From positions 103,070-167,069 of the forward strand of contig JAFSJX010000003.1 of assembly GCA_017449285.1 (NCBI GenBank): a stretch of DNA of 64,000 nucleotides, given 5' to 3'. Positions 8,290 to 16,627 of this stretch are shown here, piece after piece. Positions within the stretch are counted from its first letter, which is position 1; each line of letters opens with the position of its first letter. A program made the position numbers and the translations under genes. The notes beneath the pieces are model-generated. The model had not been told where the DNA came from. It saw nothing but the letters and a program-made list of their open reading frames with translations, and searched no databases. The DNA is from Treponema sp. GTDB taxonomy: Bacteria > Spirochaetota > Spirochaetia > Treponematales > Treponemataceae.

Positions 8290-9459
8290 ATGCGAGCGAC
8301 GATAGCAAAAATCTACACGGACAACCTGAGACACAACCTCTCCCAAATAAAGAAACGAATTTCCTCTGGTGCAAAAATGTGCGTGGCAATCAAGGCGGAC
8401 GCTTATGGACACGGCGCGGTTGAATGCGCGAAAATTGCCGTGGAAGAGGGCGCGGACTATTTTGCGGTGGCGGCAATCAGCGAGGGAATCCAGCTGCGCG
8501 AGGCGGGAATCACCTGTCCGATTCTGGTTCTGAGCCTTTGTTCTCCCGACGAGATGGATGATTTGGTGCAGCACGACCTGACACCGCTTGCATTTGACGA
8601 GGAGTATATCACGGGAATCGCCGTCTCATGCCTCCGGCTTGGCAGAAAAGACTTTCCCGTGCATCTTGCGGTGGACACGGGCATGGGGCGGATTGGCTGC
8701 CTTCCCGAAGAAGCGCCGTTTTTTGCCAAGATGATTGTGGACACAAAGGTGCTGCGCCTTGGCGGAATGTGCACCCATTTTTCCGTGGGAGATTCCTTGG
8801 ACGCGGACGACATCGAATACACCAAGAAGCAGTTCGAGCGGTTCTGCTTTGCGTGCGGGCAGGTAAAGAAACTGGGAATTGACCCTGGAATCCGCCACTG
8901 CGCCAATTCAGCCCTTACGCTGAACAACCCGGAGATGCACCTTGACATGTGCCGCCCCGGAATCATCTGCTACGGCTATTATCCGGGAGACCTGACGCGC
9001 GAATATTTTGCGTCAAAAAAAGAGCCTGTTGACCTTACGCCCGTGATGGCTTTGGTGTCAAAAGTCGTCGCCATCCGCAAATTCGGCGTGGGACATTCCA
9101 TTTCTTACGGGCGCACGTGGACAAGTTCGCGCGAAACGGACATCGGTGTGCTTCCGATTGGCTATGATGACGGCCTTTTCAGACGGTTCAACCAGACGAA
9201 CGAGGGCAGGGAAGGTGGCGCCCTCAAAGTGGCAATCGGCGGAAAATCATATCCCGTGCGCGGCAGAATCTGCATGGATCAGTGCATGATAGACCTGGGA
9301 AAAGAAAGCAATGTCAAACGCTGGGACGAGGCCGTCATTTTTGGACCGAAAAACAGCGGCGCATTGCAGAGCGCAGAAGACATCGCCCGCGCCACGAACA
9401 CGATTTCCTACGAGATTACCTGCGGCATTTCAAAGCGAGTGCCGAGGTTGTACGTTTGA
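8290..9459 (+). CDS. alr: Alanine racemase
   Basis: PLP enzyme interconverting L- and D-alanine for peptidoglycan. The PLP lysine is K35 in VAIKADAYGHG and the opposing catalytic tyrosine is Y273 in GHSISYGRTW; the C-terminal RICMDQCMIDL and the preceding VLPIGYDDG loop complete the active site at the dimer interface. With the start at ATG 8290 the protein has 389 residues and begins MRATIAKIYTDNLRHN, matching the family N terminus. An in-frame TTG at 8254 actually lies in the -35 element. The gene stands alone between divergent and convergent neighbours; its stop lies 12 bases from the folC stop. Confidence 0.96.
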   Translation: MRATIAKIYTDNLRHNLSQIKKRISSGAKMCVAIKADAYGHGAVECAKIAVEEGADYFAVAAISEGIQLREAGITCPILVLSLCSPDEMDDLVQHDLTPLAFDEEYITGIAVSCLRLGRKDFPVHLAVDTGMGRIGCLPEEAPFFAKMIVDTKVLRLGGMCTHFSVGDSLDADDIEYTKKQFERFCFACGQVKKLGIDPGIRHCANSALTLNNPEMHLDMCRPGIICYGYYPGDLTREYFASKKEPVDLTPVMALVSKVVAIRKFGVGHSISYGRTWTSSRETDIGVLPIGYDDGLFRRFNQTNEGREGGALKVAIGGKSYPVRGRICMDQCMIDLGKESNVKRWDEAVIFGPKNSGALQSAEDIARATNTISYEITCGISKRVPRLYV

Positions 9460-9471
9460 CTTCCATGCAAT

Positions 9472-11013
9472 TTAGGTAGCGTTTGTGCCGCCTCGCAGGT
9501 TTAGTATACGCTTCACCTCCGCAAGCAGATAGAATGACCCCGTTACGAGCAGATACGCGTTGTTTTCCGACGCATAGGCGAGTGCCTTTTTTATCTGCGC
9601 CGCAAAATCTTCGTCAAGGTCGTAGGGAAGCCCTGCATCGTCAAAAGCCCTGGCGAGCGCAGCCAAATCCGACTGCTTTACGTTTCCGGGCTTGGTTAAA
9701 AACACCGCGTCAAACTTGTCCTTAAAGAGCGGCGCAATGTCCTTTGCGTCCTTGTCGGCGGCACAGGCAAAGAGCAGGATAAAATGATGCTGTCCGCTAG
9801 TTGTGCCGGGCGTGTTCGTGTCGCCAAAGACTGCGCGAAATGTCTCCAGAGTGAACTTGACGCTGTTTACCGTGTGCGCTCCGTCAAGAATAACGAACGG
9901 TCGTGTGGCGGATGCCGTTCGTGCCGGAGAAGCGTTTTTTTGGCACGAAGCCGAGCCGTCTGCCGAACATGTCATCGGATTCGCAATAATCTCGAATCTG
10001 CCGGGCAAAAATGCGTTTTCAAGCCCTTTTTCGATGATTTTCTCGTCAATGTCGGGCAAAACGAGTTTTACCGCCGTCGCTGCCAGTGCCGCATTCTGTG
10101 CCTGAAATTCCCCCAGCAAGCGCAGGCGGGCGCAAATCGGACGGCGGAACAGCGGCGAACGAATGGTAGTTTGCATGACCAATGGCGGAATGCTGTTGCA
10201 GAAATTGTCTGAAGATGTATTGTTTTTTAGACTTTTTTCGCCGTCTCTGTCTATATCCAGACCTCGCAATCTGCATCCATCTGCGTAATCTGCGGATATT
10301 TCCGTCATTTCATCAATAAAATATACTTTTGCGCCTTTTTCTGCCGCAATTCGCTCGAAAACCGTCCGAACCTCGGGTTTTTGCCCCGCAATCACCACGG
10401 GAACGCCTTCTTTTATGATGCCGCCTTTTTCTGCCGCAATCTTCTCCAGCGTGTCGCCCAAAAATTCGGTATGCTCCAGTTCAATCGGTGTGATGCAGGA
10501 AACGGCGGGGATAATCACATTTGTCGCGTCAAGCCGCCCGCCCAAACCCACTTCAAGCACGTTGTAATCTGTTTTTGCCTGCCTGAAACACAAAAAGCCG
10601 TACAGCGTGACCAGTTCAAACCATGTGAGCGGCCGCCCGCCGGGAAATTCACGCTCAGGAATTGCAGCTGTCGTTTTCCTAAGTTCTTCTGCCGCCTTTT
10701 GGTACACATCTTCCGAGAATACTCCGTGAGCCGTGCCAATCCGTTCCACGAAATCCAGAATATGCGGTGACGAATACAATCCTGTCTTGCAGCCCGCCGC
10801 GTCCAGAATCGATGCAATCATCGCGGAAACAGAGCCTTTTCCCTTGCTCCCCGCGACGTGAAAGGCGGGCGCGGACTTCTGCGGGTCTCCCATCTTTTTG
10901 CACAAAAATTCCATAGTATCAAGCCAAAAGATATTTTTCTGCGGAAGCCGTTCAAAATTCAGGTAGGAATCGAGCCATGTTTGCAGTTCGTCTAAGCATG
11001 CGTATTGTGACAT
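9472..11013 (-). CDS. folC: Bifunctional folylpolyglutamate synthase/dihydrofolate synthase
   Basis: Mur-ligase-family enzyme that adds glutamate to dihydropteroate or folates using ATP. The P-loop is VAGSKGKGS at about residues 53-61; the next motifs are YSSPHILDFVERI, the metal-site segment LEVGLGGRLDATN, IELEHTEFLG, and FVILDGAHTVNS in the C-terminal domain. I place the start at ATG 11013 (513 residues), which suits the family N terminus and sits six bases after a TATACT box; the open frame runs 15 codons further upstream. The protein is long for FolC (usually 420-440). Part of the excess is a poorly conserved insert at about residues 235-275 that includes a dispersed repeat at 10268-10304. 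It is convergent with alr and divergent from trpS. Confidence 0.92.
   Translation of the reverse strand: MSQYACLDELQTWLDSYLNFERLPQKNIFWLDTMEFLCKKMGDPQKSAPAFHVAGSKGKGSVSAMIASILDAAGCKTGLYSSPHILDFVERIGTAHGVFSEDVYQKAAEELRKTTAAIPEREFPGGRPLTWFELVTLYGFLCFRQAKTDYNVLEVGLGGRLDATNVIIPAVSCITPIELEHTEFLGDTLEKIAAEKGGIIKEGVPVVIAGQKPEVRTVFERIAAEKGAKVYFIDEMTEISADYADGCRLRGLDIDRDGEKSLKNNTSSDNFCNSIPPLVMQTTIRSPLFRRPICARLRLLGEFQAQNAALAATAVKLVLPDIDEKIIEKGLENAFLPGRFEIIANPMTCSADGSASCQKNASPARTASATRPFVILDGAHTVNSVKFTLETFRAVFGDTNTPGTTSGQHHFILLFACAADKDAKDIAPLFKDKFDAVFLTKPGNVKQSDLAALARAFDDAGLPYDLDEDFAAQIKKALAYASENNAYLLVTGSFYLLAEVKRILNLRGGTNAT
10268..10304. repeat. AATCTGCGG-type dispersed repeat inside folC
   Basis: Three consecutive ATCTGC units (ATCTGCATCC, ATCTGCGTA, ATCTGCGGATA) lie within the folC reading frame. 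The same core AATCTGCGGATA recurs at 16499-16510 and related forms at 3740-3750, 16480-16488 and 16555-16564. In FolC it is translated on the minus strand as ISADYADGCR within a family-atypical insert. Confidence 0.55.
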
Positions 11014-11019
11014 AGGGGA

Positions 11020-11025
11020 AGTATA
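11020..11025 (-). promoter_or_regulatory. -10 element of folC, predicted leaderless
   Basis: TATACT on the minus strand ends six bases before the folC ATG at 11013, with no ribosome-binding site. The -35 (TTTTCT, 17 bases upstream) is poor, so this rests on the -10 and on the spacing seen at other genes here. Confidence 0.45.
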
Positions 11026-11070
11026 GCGTGGCGGACAAAAAAAGAAAATCCCTTGCATCGCGTCAAAATC

Positions 11071-11099
11071 TTGCTACAAAACCTGCTATCTGATAGAAT
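11071..11099 (+). promoter_or_regulatory. trpS promoter, predicted leaderless
   Basis: TTGCTA (11071-11076), a 17-base spacer and TAGAAT (11094-11099), then eight bases to ATG 11108. No Shine-Dalgarno sequence precedes the start. Confidence 0.65.
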
Positions 11100-11107
11100 G
11101 AACCATT

Positions 11108-12193
11108 ATGGCAGAAGAATTTGAAACGAATACCGATAAGATACTTGCCGAGGCGATGCGTCAGAGCGAACGGATTGAAGCCGACATCAAGGTGAACCCG
11201 AAAAAATACCGCGTCCTCACAGGAGACCGCCCCACAGGAAGACTGCACATCGGGCATTATTTTGGCTCGCTCAAAAACCGGGTGCGCCTGTCAAAAATGG
11301 GCGTTCCCACGATGATTCTGATTGCGGACTATCAGGTGCTGACCGACCACGACGCATACGACAAAATCAGTGAGAACACCAAGCAGCTCGTGATTGACTA
11401 CCTTGCCGCGGGAATCGAGCCGGGCGAGAACGTCTTCATCTATCCGCACAGCCACGTGCCGGAGGCGAACCAACTGATGATTCCGTTCCTTACGCTCGTC
11501 ACCAACGCAGAGCTTTCCCGCAATCCCACCGTAAAGGACGAGATTGAAAAATCAACGATTCCTCTCAACGCGGGCATGTATACCTATCCCGTGCATCAGG
11601 CGGTGGACATCCTGTTCTGCAAGGGAAACGTCGTTCCCGTGGGAAAAGACCAGTTGCCGCATCTGGAGATGGCACGCGTGATTGCCCGCCGCTTTAACCA
11701 TAAATTCTGCAAGAACGCAGAGCCTGTCTTCCCCGAGCCGCACGCGCTCCTTTCCAAAACGCCGATGATTATGGGCTTGGACGGCAGCGCGAAGATGTCT
11801 AAGTCGCTCGGAAACACAATCATGCTCTCCGCCACCGAGGACGAGACGGCAAAACTGCTCAAAAAAGCCAAGACCGACCAAGACCGACACATCACCTACG
11901 ACCCCAAGAACCGCCCCGAAGTGGCAAACCTCTTGCGCCTTATCTCTCTCTGCACGGGCGAAGAGCCGGAAGCAATTGCGGAGCGCATTGGAGACGGTGG
12001 CGGCGGTGCGCTCAAGAACGAACTGACCGAAGCACTGAACGAACACCTGCGCCCCCTGCGCACAAAACGCGCCGAACTGGAACAGCAGCCCGAACTGATA
12101 CGCACCGTGCTGAACGAAGGCATTGCCAAAGCGCGGGAAATCGCGCAGCAGACGCTCGCCGAAGTGCGCCACGTGATGAACATGGAGATATGA
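11108..12193 (+). CDS. trpS: Tryptophanyl-tRNA synthetase
   Basis: Class I aminoacyl-tRNA synthetase charging tRNA-Trp. The HIGH motif appears in TGDRPTGRLHIGHYFGSL and the KMSKS loop in LDGSAKMSKSLGN; the tryptophan pocket region DQLPHLEMARVIARRFN is present. Length of 361 residues is slightly above the compact bacterial type (about 330) owing to a 30-residue N-terminal extension and a charged C-terminal region (RPLRTKRAELEQQ). It is a single-gene unit: its promoter is divergent from folC, and about 275 bases without a convincing gene follow. No T-box or trp attenuator fits between the promoter and the ATG. Confidence 0.95.
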   Translation: MAEEFETNTDKILAEAMRQSERIEADIKVNPKKYRVLTGDRPTGRLHIGHYFGSLKNRVRLSKMGVPTMILIADYQVLTDHDAYDKISENTKQLVIDYLAAGIEPGENVFIYPHSHVPEANQLMIPFLTLVTNAELSRNPTVKDEIEKSTIPLNAGMYTYPVHQAVDILFCKGNVVPVGKDQLPHLEMARVIARRFNHKFCKNAEPVFPEPHALLSKTPMIMGLDGSAKMSKSLGNTIMLSATEDETAKLLKKAKTDQDRHITYDPKNRPEVANLLRLISLCTGEEPEAIAERIGDGGGGALKNELTEALNEHLRPLRTKRAELEQQPELIRTVLNEGIAKAREIAQQTLAEVRHVMNMEI

Positions 12194-12469
12194 GGCTTTG
12201 TCCCGTCCAAGGACGGGGCGGAGTGGTGAAAACAGTTTACAATCCGCAAAAAGTAGGGTAATAGTATTGGCATGGACAAGGAAAAGTGTGCGGGCATAGG
12301 GAAGATTGTTCTTAATGCCGCTGATACGACGCATTGAGTTTACGCTTGCCAAGACGAAACAGGATATTGGTCATGTGTTTGAAGAGGCTTTAACCCGTAA
12401 AATCTGACAATAAGTTGGTTTATTTGCGGGAGAAAGACCTCGAAGCGGTCTAAACCGCCACCGCTCATA
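12194..12469. other. Intergenic stretch with a hairpin and a short possible gene remnant
   Basis: Between the convergent trpS and CCA-transferase genes. CCCGTCC-AA-GGACGGG at 12202-12217 is a perfect seven-base stem without a following T-run, so it is not a standard terminator. A 30-codon open frame at 12315-12407 (+) starts MPLIRRIEFTLAKTK and has a coding-like composition but no ribosome site and no family I recognise; it may be the tail of a lost gene. Nothing else is apparent. Confidence 0.3.
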
Positions 12470-13861
12470 TTACCCTGCAATCGCTTTCGCTACCCGCAGC
12501 AATTTCTCCCGCTCGTTCATCTTCGGATCGTCCAGTACGCACTGGAATAACTCGTTTAAAATGCGCCCGATTTGTTTTCCGGCGGGGATGCCGAGCGCGA
12601 GCAAATCTTTCCCGTTTACTGCCAAATCTTTGAGGCTGAGGGCTGATTTTTCGGCTTCCACGTGCTCGATGCGGTCGCGCAAATCGTTCAGGTTGCGCAC
12701 GGTTTCAGAATTTGCTACGACGGGAACGCGGTGCATGCCGTAGATGTCGGCGTAGCGGAGCAGGAACAAATCTTCCACGTTTTCCATGCCCACGCGCACG
12801 ACAAAGCGGCGGACGGCTGCGGCACTCCATGTCGGCTCGAAGAAGAACATGTGATTCTTTATCAAGTGGCAGACCGCGTCAATCTGCGCGTTGGAGAATT
12901 TGAGGCGGAACAGCACTTCGCGGGCGATGTCGGCGGATTTGGTTTCGTGTCCGTGGAAATGAACGAGTTCCACCGTCTGACCGCTGACCGTCTTTTGCTC
13001 AACGGTGCGCGTGGCGGTTTTTCCGATGTCGTGGAAGAGGGCGGAAAGGCACACAATCAGGTTGTCTTTGGGCGCGCCGTCACAGGCGTACAGGTTGTGG
13101 TCAAGCACGTCGAATTCGTGGAAGCCGCGCGCGTCAATCTGCGACACCCCGCGTCCTTCAGCCAGTTCGGGAATAAAATAGGCGAGAAGTCCCGTCTCTT
13201 CAAGGCGGTGCAAGCCTACGGACGGTACGGGCGACTGCACAATCTTGCAAAACTCATCGCGGAAGCGTTCGATAGAAATGGAATGGATTTTTTCCTGCAC
13301 CGCCTCCTCTAAAATTGCTGAATATGTATCTTTTTGTATAACAAAATTGAGTTGCGAACTGAACCGAATCGCGCGAATGGGGCGAAGTCCGTCTTCAAGG
13401 AAACGGTCGCGCGGATTTCCCACGGTGCGGATGATTTTTTTCTTGATGTCGCCCTGTCCGTCGTACAAATCAACGATTGTGCCGTCAGAAAGGCGCGCGG
13501 CGATGGCATTCATCGTAAAATCACGGCGGCTCAAATCGTCTTCGAGCGTGGCGGCGAATGAAACGCTGTCGGGATGGCGGCCGTCAGAGTAGCCCTGTTC
13601 GGTGCGATAAGTAGTCACTTCAATTTCTCGCTTCATGAAATGCACCGTGACCGTTCCGTGCGCGATGCCCGTGGGAATCACTTTATGGAAGATGCGCATT
13701 ACGTCCGCAGGGTTTGCGTTGGTGGTCACATCCCAGTCGGAAGCGTCCTTTCCCAAAAGCATGTCGCGTACCGCACCGCCCACAAGGTATGCCTCATAGC
13801 CGTTTTTTGAGAAAATTTCATGCATTTTTTTGAGTTCAACAGGAATTTTTACGCGATTCAT
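12470..13861 (-). CDS. CCA tRNA nucleotidyltransferase / poly(A)-polymerase-type protein with HD domain
   Basis: Adds or repairs the 3' CCA of tRNA. The nucleotidyltransferase head is classic: YLVGGAVRDMLLG, then the DWDVTT metal motif (DxD at about residues 42-44), RRDFTMNAIA, and DRFLEDGLRPIRAIRFSSQLNF, the class II neck. A C-terminal HD phosphohydrolase-like domain is present (LFHDIGK at about residues 278-284, HGHETKSADIA). The 463-residue length and HD domain resemble the Gram-positive/spirochaete Cca rather than E. coli PcnB. A TAAAAT box ends six bases before the ATG and no ribosome site is visible. It is divergent from thiN over 34 bases. Confidence 0.9.
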   Translation of the reverse strand: MNRVKIPVELKKMHEIFSKNGYEAYLVGGAVRDMLLGKDASDWDVTTNANPADVMRIFHKVIPTGIAHGTVTVHFMKREIEVTTYRTEQGYSDGRHPDSVSFAATLEDDLSRRDFTMNAIAARLSDGTIVDLYDGQGDIKKKIIRTVGNPRDRFLEDGLRPIRAIRFSSQLNFVIQKDTYSAILEEAVQEKIHSISIERFRDEFCKIVQSPVPSVGLHRLEETGLLAYFIPELAEGRGVSQIDARGFHEFDVLDHNLYACDGAPKDNLIVCLSALFHDIGKTATRTVEQKTVSGQTVELVHFHGHETKSADIAREVLFRLKFSNAQIDAVCHLIKNHMFFFEPTWSAAAVRRFVVRVGMENVEDLFLLRYADIYGMHRVPVVANSETVRNLNDLRDRIEHVEAEKSALSLKDLAVNGKDLLALGIPAGKQIGRILNELFQCVLDDPKMNEREKLLRVAKAIAG

Positions 13862-13895
13862 GCTATCATTTTATCAGAAAGGAAATATTTTTACT

Positions 13896-14660
13896 ATGCA
13901 CATCGTCATTTTTACGGGCGGAGAAAGCCCCGAACCGAGCCTGACAGAAGCCTATTTTTCCGCTCGCAGGAGCGATTTTGTGATTGCGGCGGATTCTGGC
14001 ATTCTTGCGTGGGAACTATACAACGCGCACTTTGGCGGGCTTTTTTCCCATAATGGTGCGCCGGACGCAATTCTTGGCGACATGGACAGCCTTTCTGACA
14101 AGGGGGCTGTGGATGCGCTTAAAAAATATCCCGCAGAGAGAATCCAGCGTTTTGTAGCGGACAAAGACTACACCGACACGGAACTTGCGCTGGAATACGC
14201 GCACAAGATTATCACCAGCGGCGGAAATGGCAATGGGAAGTCGCACTGGATTACGCTGGTGGGAGCGGGCGGGGGAAAGCGGCTTGACCATTTTCTTGGC
14301 GTGTTCGATTTGTTTGCGACAGAGTTGCGCCCTGATGCGTGGCTGGCAGGGGAGCAGTCGTTCTGGTATGCGGAAGCGGGCGCGTCATTTGAGGTGAGCA
14401 ACATAGAACTGCGGGATATGATTTCCTTGGCACGGACGACCACCGGGCGCAGGGGTGGCGACATTTTTTCTGATGGGCTTTTGTGGGAATACGGCGTGTT
14501 CAGAGAAGAAGGAATGCCGAGCATCAGCAACAGAATCAAGCCCGCTTATCTTGAGGCGAAAAAGCCCGTAAAAATTACGGTGAGGGAAGGCGAATTTGTG
14601 CTGATTCTGCCGACAAAAGCGACTGTAAGCGTAGCGCAAGGGATTGGAGGGGTGGCGTAG
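13896..14660 (+). CDS. Thiamine pyrophosphokinase
   Basis: Transfers pyrophosphate from ATP to thiamine, giving the TPP cofactor. The N-terminal domain holds the metal-binding ILGDMDSL and DKDYTDTELAL motifs and the GAGGGKRLDHFLG segment (GGRxDHxL in relatives), the core signature of the bacterial ThiN/YloS family. Length is 254 residues. I choose ATG 13896, with AAAGG about 11 bases upstream, over a TTG at 13830 because the family begins close to HIVIFTGGESP. The last ten residues (VAQGIGGVA) are encoded by a dispersed repeat at 14634-14700, so the C terminus may have been altered by repeat insertion. Confidence 0.88.
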   Translation: MHIVIFTGGESPEPSLTEAYFSARRSDFVIAADSGILAWELYNAHFGGLFSHNGAPDAILGDMDSLSDKGAVDALKKYPAERIQRFVADKDYTDTELALEYAHKIITSGGNGNGKSHWITLVGAGGGKRLDHFLGVFDLFATELRPDAWLAGEQSFWYAEAGASFEVSNIELRDMISLARTTTGRRGGDIFSDGLLWEYGVFREEGMPSISNRIKPAYLEAKKPVKITVREGEFVLILPTKATVSVAQGIGGVA

Positions 14661-14700
14661 CCAGTGCCGCAAGGCGTGTGCGCCCGAATTACGGATAGCC
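14634..14700. repeat. Dispersed REP-like element at the thiN 3' end
   Basis: Begins GCGCAAGGGATTGGAG, identical to the reverse complement of 36227-36242, and ends with a GTGCGCCCG-containing half related to the GATGCGCCC end of that copy. The middle differs. It supplies the last codons of thiN and the 3' end of the convergent gene. Confidence 0.5.
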
Positions 14701-15135
14701 TAGCGATAGCAAATCGACAGTGCGCGAAAAAACGGCGAATGTTGCCGCAAGAATCATCACCAAACCATAGGGAATCAGGCGAAAGAGAAATCGGGATTGT
14801 TTTTGCACGATGGTAAAGTACAGGCTTTCTGCGACTCCTGCCGCACAGAACAGAGCCAATGCGATAGAAGAGACGGTCATTCCCCACAGAATGATTTTTA
14901 TGTTCACCTCCAGAAAATACTGCATGTTTGCGGAAATATAGTAGAGTATAAGTGCGATGGTCAGCAATCCGAGAAAGACCACTGCCCGACGGGTAAGGCG
15001 CAGAATCAGGGGAGTATGCTTTTTTGAGGCTGACGGCAATGAAAGCGGCTTGGAATTTTCAGAAACAAATTCCGTCTTGCCGTGTTCTAATCTTGCAATA
15101 GCATCGTCTTTCGGGGTATAATGAGCATCACTCAT
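14689..15135 (-). CDS. Small membrane protein of unknown function
   Basis: 148 residues: a soluble, charged N terminus of about 45 residues, then three membrane segments at about residues 50-70, 78-103 and 117-137. No family is recognised. The ATG at 15135 is preceded six bases upstream by a perfect TATAAT on the minus strand (15142-15147 in plus coordinates) and has no ribosome site, fitting a leaderless start. It is convergent with thiN and divergent from the membrane-anchored gene at 15163; the two -10 boxes overlap, so the pair may be expressed in competition. Confidence 0.65.
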   Translation of the reverse strand: MSDAHYTPKDDAIARLEHGKTEFVSENSKPLSLPSASKKHTPLILRLTRRAVVFLGLLTIALILYYISANMQYFLEVNIKIILWGMTVSSIALALFCAAGVAESLYFTIVQKQSRFLFRLIPYGLVMILAATFAVFSRTVDLLSLGYP

Positions 15136-15162
15136 ATTTCTATTATACTGAAAAGGCGTGTT

Positions 15163-16101
15163 ATGAAAAAGATACTAAAATCTTTATTTTTGACTTTACT
15201 TTGTCTGATTCTGGTTGGCGGTGCAGTTTTCTATTTAGGCTGGGTGCAGTTCAAGGTGAAGACGGACGAGTGCGGTGTGCTTGTGTCTAAGACAAGCGGC
15301 GTATATCCGCAGGTGATTGAAAAAGGCGTGTTCTGCTGGCGTTGGGAGCCGCTTCTTCCGACGAACGCAAAACTGATGACGTTTCAGTTAAAACCACACG
15401 TGTACTCGAAATCGGTGCGCGGAAGTTTGCCGTCTGCGGAGGTGTATGCCGCTCAGTTAAAGGGCGCGCCAGAATTCGCCTATAAATTTGATTTTGACAT
15501 TTCACTTAAAGTGGGAAAAAAGGCTCTGCTTGAAAAGGCGGCGGATTCGGAGATTACGAGCAGTGATGAACTGGATTCCCATCTTAATCGCACGGCAGAC
15601 CGTCTTGCGGAACTGATTGCTGAATATTTTATTTTGGCGAGCGCAGAAGACCCGACAAAGATTGCGACAGCCCGCAGTAAGGAGCAGATTCTTAGCGGAA
15701 TCGGTTCGGCGGCAGACCTCGGGGATGTGGAGGTGGTCTCCATCTTTGTGAAGAATGCGCAGATTCCTGATGCGACGTTGTACAACCGTGCAAAACAGAC
15801 CTACATGACGTTTCAGGACTACGTGGACGAGGCTCTGACAAAGTCTGCGCAGCATCAGGCAGACACGATTCTTTCTGACAACCGTGCCGTAAGCCGTCTG
15901 ACGCAAATTGGCGAGACGCTCAAAAAATACCCGGAGCTGACGGATATTCTTAAAAACGGCGATTCCGTTGAATTTATCAACTCACTTAACAGCACGGTGG
16001 GCGGTACAAGCGGCACGGACGCTGTGTTTTCTGCCCCCCGGAATCAGAACACAGAAGCGGAAAAAAACGCACCTCAGAACGCAAGCGCGGACGGAGAGTA
16101 G
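15163..16101 (+). CDS. Membrane-anchored protein, possibly SPFH/band-7-like
   Basis: 312 residues with a single N-terminal membrane anchor (KSLFLTLLCLILVGGAVFYLGW) and a large soluble part. The run KVKTDECGVLVSKTSGVYPQ just after the anchor, the central DLGDVEVVSIFVKNAQIPD and a helical C-terminal region recall prohibitin/stomatin (SPFH) proteins, but I cannot confirm the fold. The last 40 residues are Asn/Ala/Glu-rich and low in complexity. The start is ATG 15163 with AAAAGG seven bases upstream; an earlier in-frame ATG at 15121 lies in the divergent promoter. The chorismate mutase gene follows after two bases. Confidence 0.6.
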   Translation: MKKILKSLFLTLLCLILVGGAVFYLGWVQFKVKTDECGVLVSKTSGVYPQVIEKGVFCWRWEPLLPTNAKLMTFQLKPHVYSKSVRGSLPSAEVYAAQLKGAPEFAYKFDFDISLKVGKKALLEKAADSEITSSDELDSHLNRTADRLAELIAEYFILASAEDPTKIATARSKEQILSGIGSAADLGDVEVVSIFVKNAQIPDATLYNRAKQTYMTFQDYVDEALTKSAQHQADTILSDNRAVSRLTQIGETLKKYPELTDILKNGDSVEFINSLNSTVGGTSGTDAVFSAPRNQNTEAEKNAPQNASADGE

Positions 16102-16103
16102 GC

Positions 16104-16481
16104 ATGGAAAAACGTCTTTATGGCTTGCGCGGAGCGTCTGGCGCGGAGAACACGCGGGAATCAGTGCAAAAAGGGGTGACGGAATTGTGCCGCGCGCTTT
16201 TTTCTGACAATGCGCTTTCCCCCGATGACATCGTTTCCGTTCACTTTACGCTGACCAAAGATTTGACCGCGCTCAACCCTGCGTTTGCCCTGCGTCACGG
16301 AGACGTGGGGATTGATGTGAGCCGTTGCGCTCTGTTTACGTCACAGGAAGCGGATATTACAGGCGCGCCTTCGGGAATGATTCGCGTGCTGGTTCATGCC
16401 TATCTGGAAGAGGGTGCGCAGCCAAAGCACGTCTATATCAACGGCGCAGAAAAACTTCGTCCCGACTTTGTGAGAAAATAA
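16104..16481 (+). CDS. aroH: Chorismate mutase, AroH class
   Basis: Converts chorismate to prephenate on the way to Phe and Tyr. This is the rarer trimeric AroH fold: R9 in GLRGASG, R64 in FALRHG, E82 in SQEADITG, R94 in MIRVLVH and Y111 in HVYINGAEKLRPD correspond to Bacillus subtilis Arg7, Arg63, Glu78, Arg90 and Tyr108. The position of B. subtilis Cys75 is Thr here. Length (125) is typical. It starts two bases after the membrane-anchored gene and so is probably co-transcribed with it. Repeats and the tRNA promoter follow. Confidence 0.9.
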   Translation: MEKRLYGLRGASGAENTRESVQKGVTELCRALFSDNALSPDDIVSVHFTLTKDLTALNPAFALRHGDVGIDVSRCALFTSQEADITGAPSGMIRVLVHAYLEEGAQPKHVYINGAEKLRPDFVRK

Positions 16482-16564
16482 TCTGCGGTAATCGGCGAAA
16501 TCTGCGGATACCATACTTGACAAAAAAAATTGATATGAATCTGCATGAATTGTGAAATCTGCGG
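16480..16564. repeat. Cluster of AATCTGCGG repeat units
   Basis: AATCTGCGG at 16480-16488, AATCTGCGGATA at 16499-16510 and AAATCTGCGGG at 16555-16564, with a partial AATCTGCAT near 16538. Each of the last two full units is followed within about ten bases by ACTTGACA, as if a repeat-plus-promoter block had duplicated. Confidence 0.5.
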
Positions 16565-16574
16565 GTAAATATAC

Positions 16575-16604
16575 TTGACACATTCGCTCGGATTCTGTTA
16601 TAGT
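16575..16604 (+). promoter_or_regulatory. Promoter of the tRNA-Thr/tRNA-Tyr operon
   Basis: A consensus TTGACA (16575-16580), an 18-base spacer and TATAGT (16599-16604), the latter preceded by TGT (extended -10). Transcription would start near 16611, about 17 bases before tRNA-Thr. Confidence 0.8.
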
Positions 16605-16627
16605 AACGTACGTTCGTAAGAACATTT

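Noticed and set aside
11552..12352. 266-residue minus-strand open frame
   Set aside because: Antisense shadow of trpS, no recognisable motif.
12662..13312. 216-residue plus-strand open frame
   Set aside because: Antisense shadow of the CCA-transferase gene, with no ribosome site or domain.
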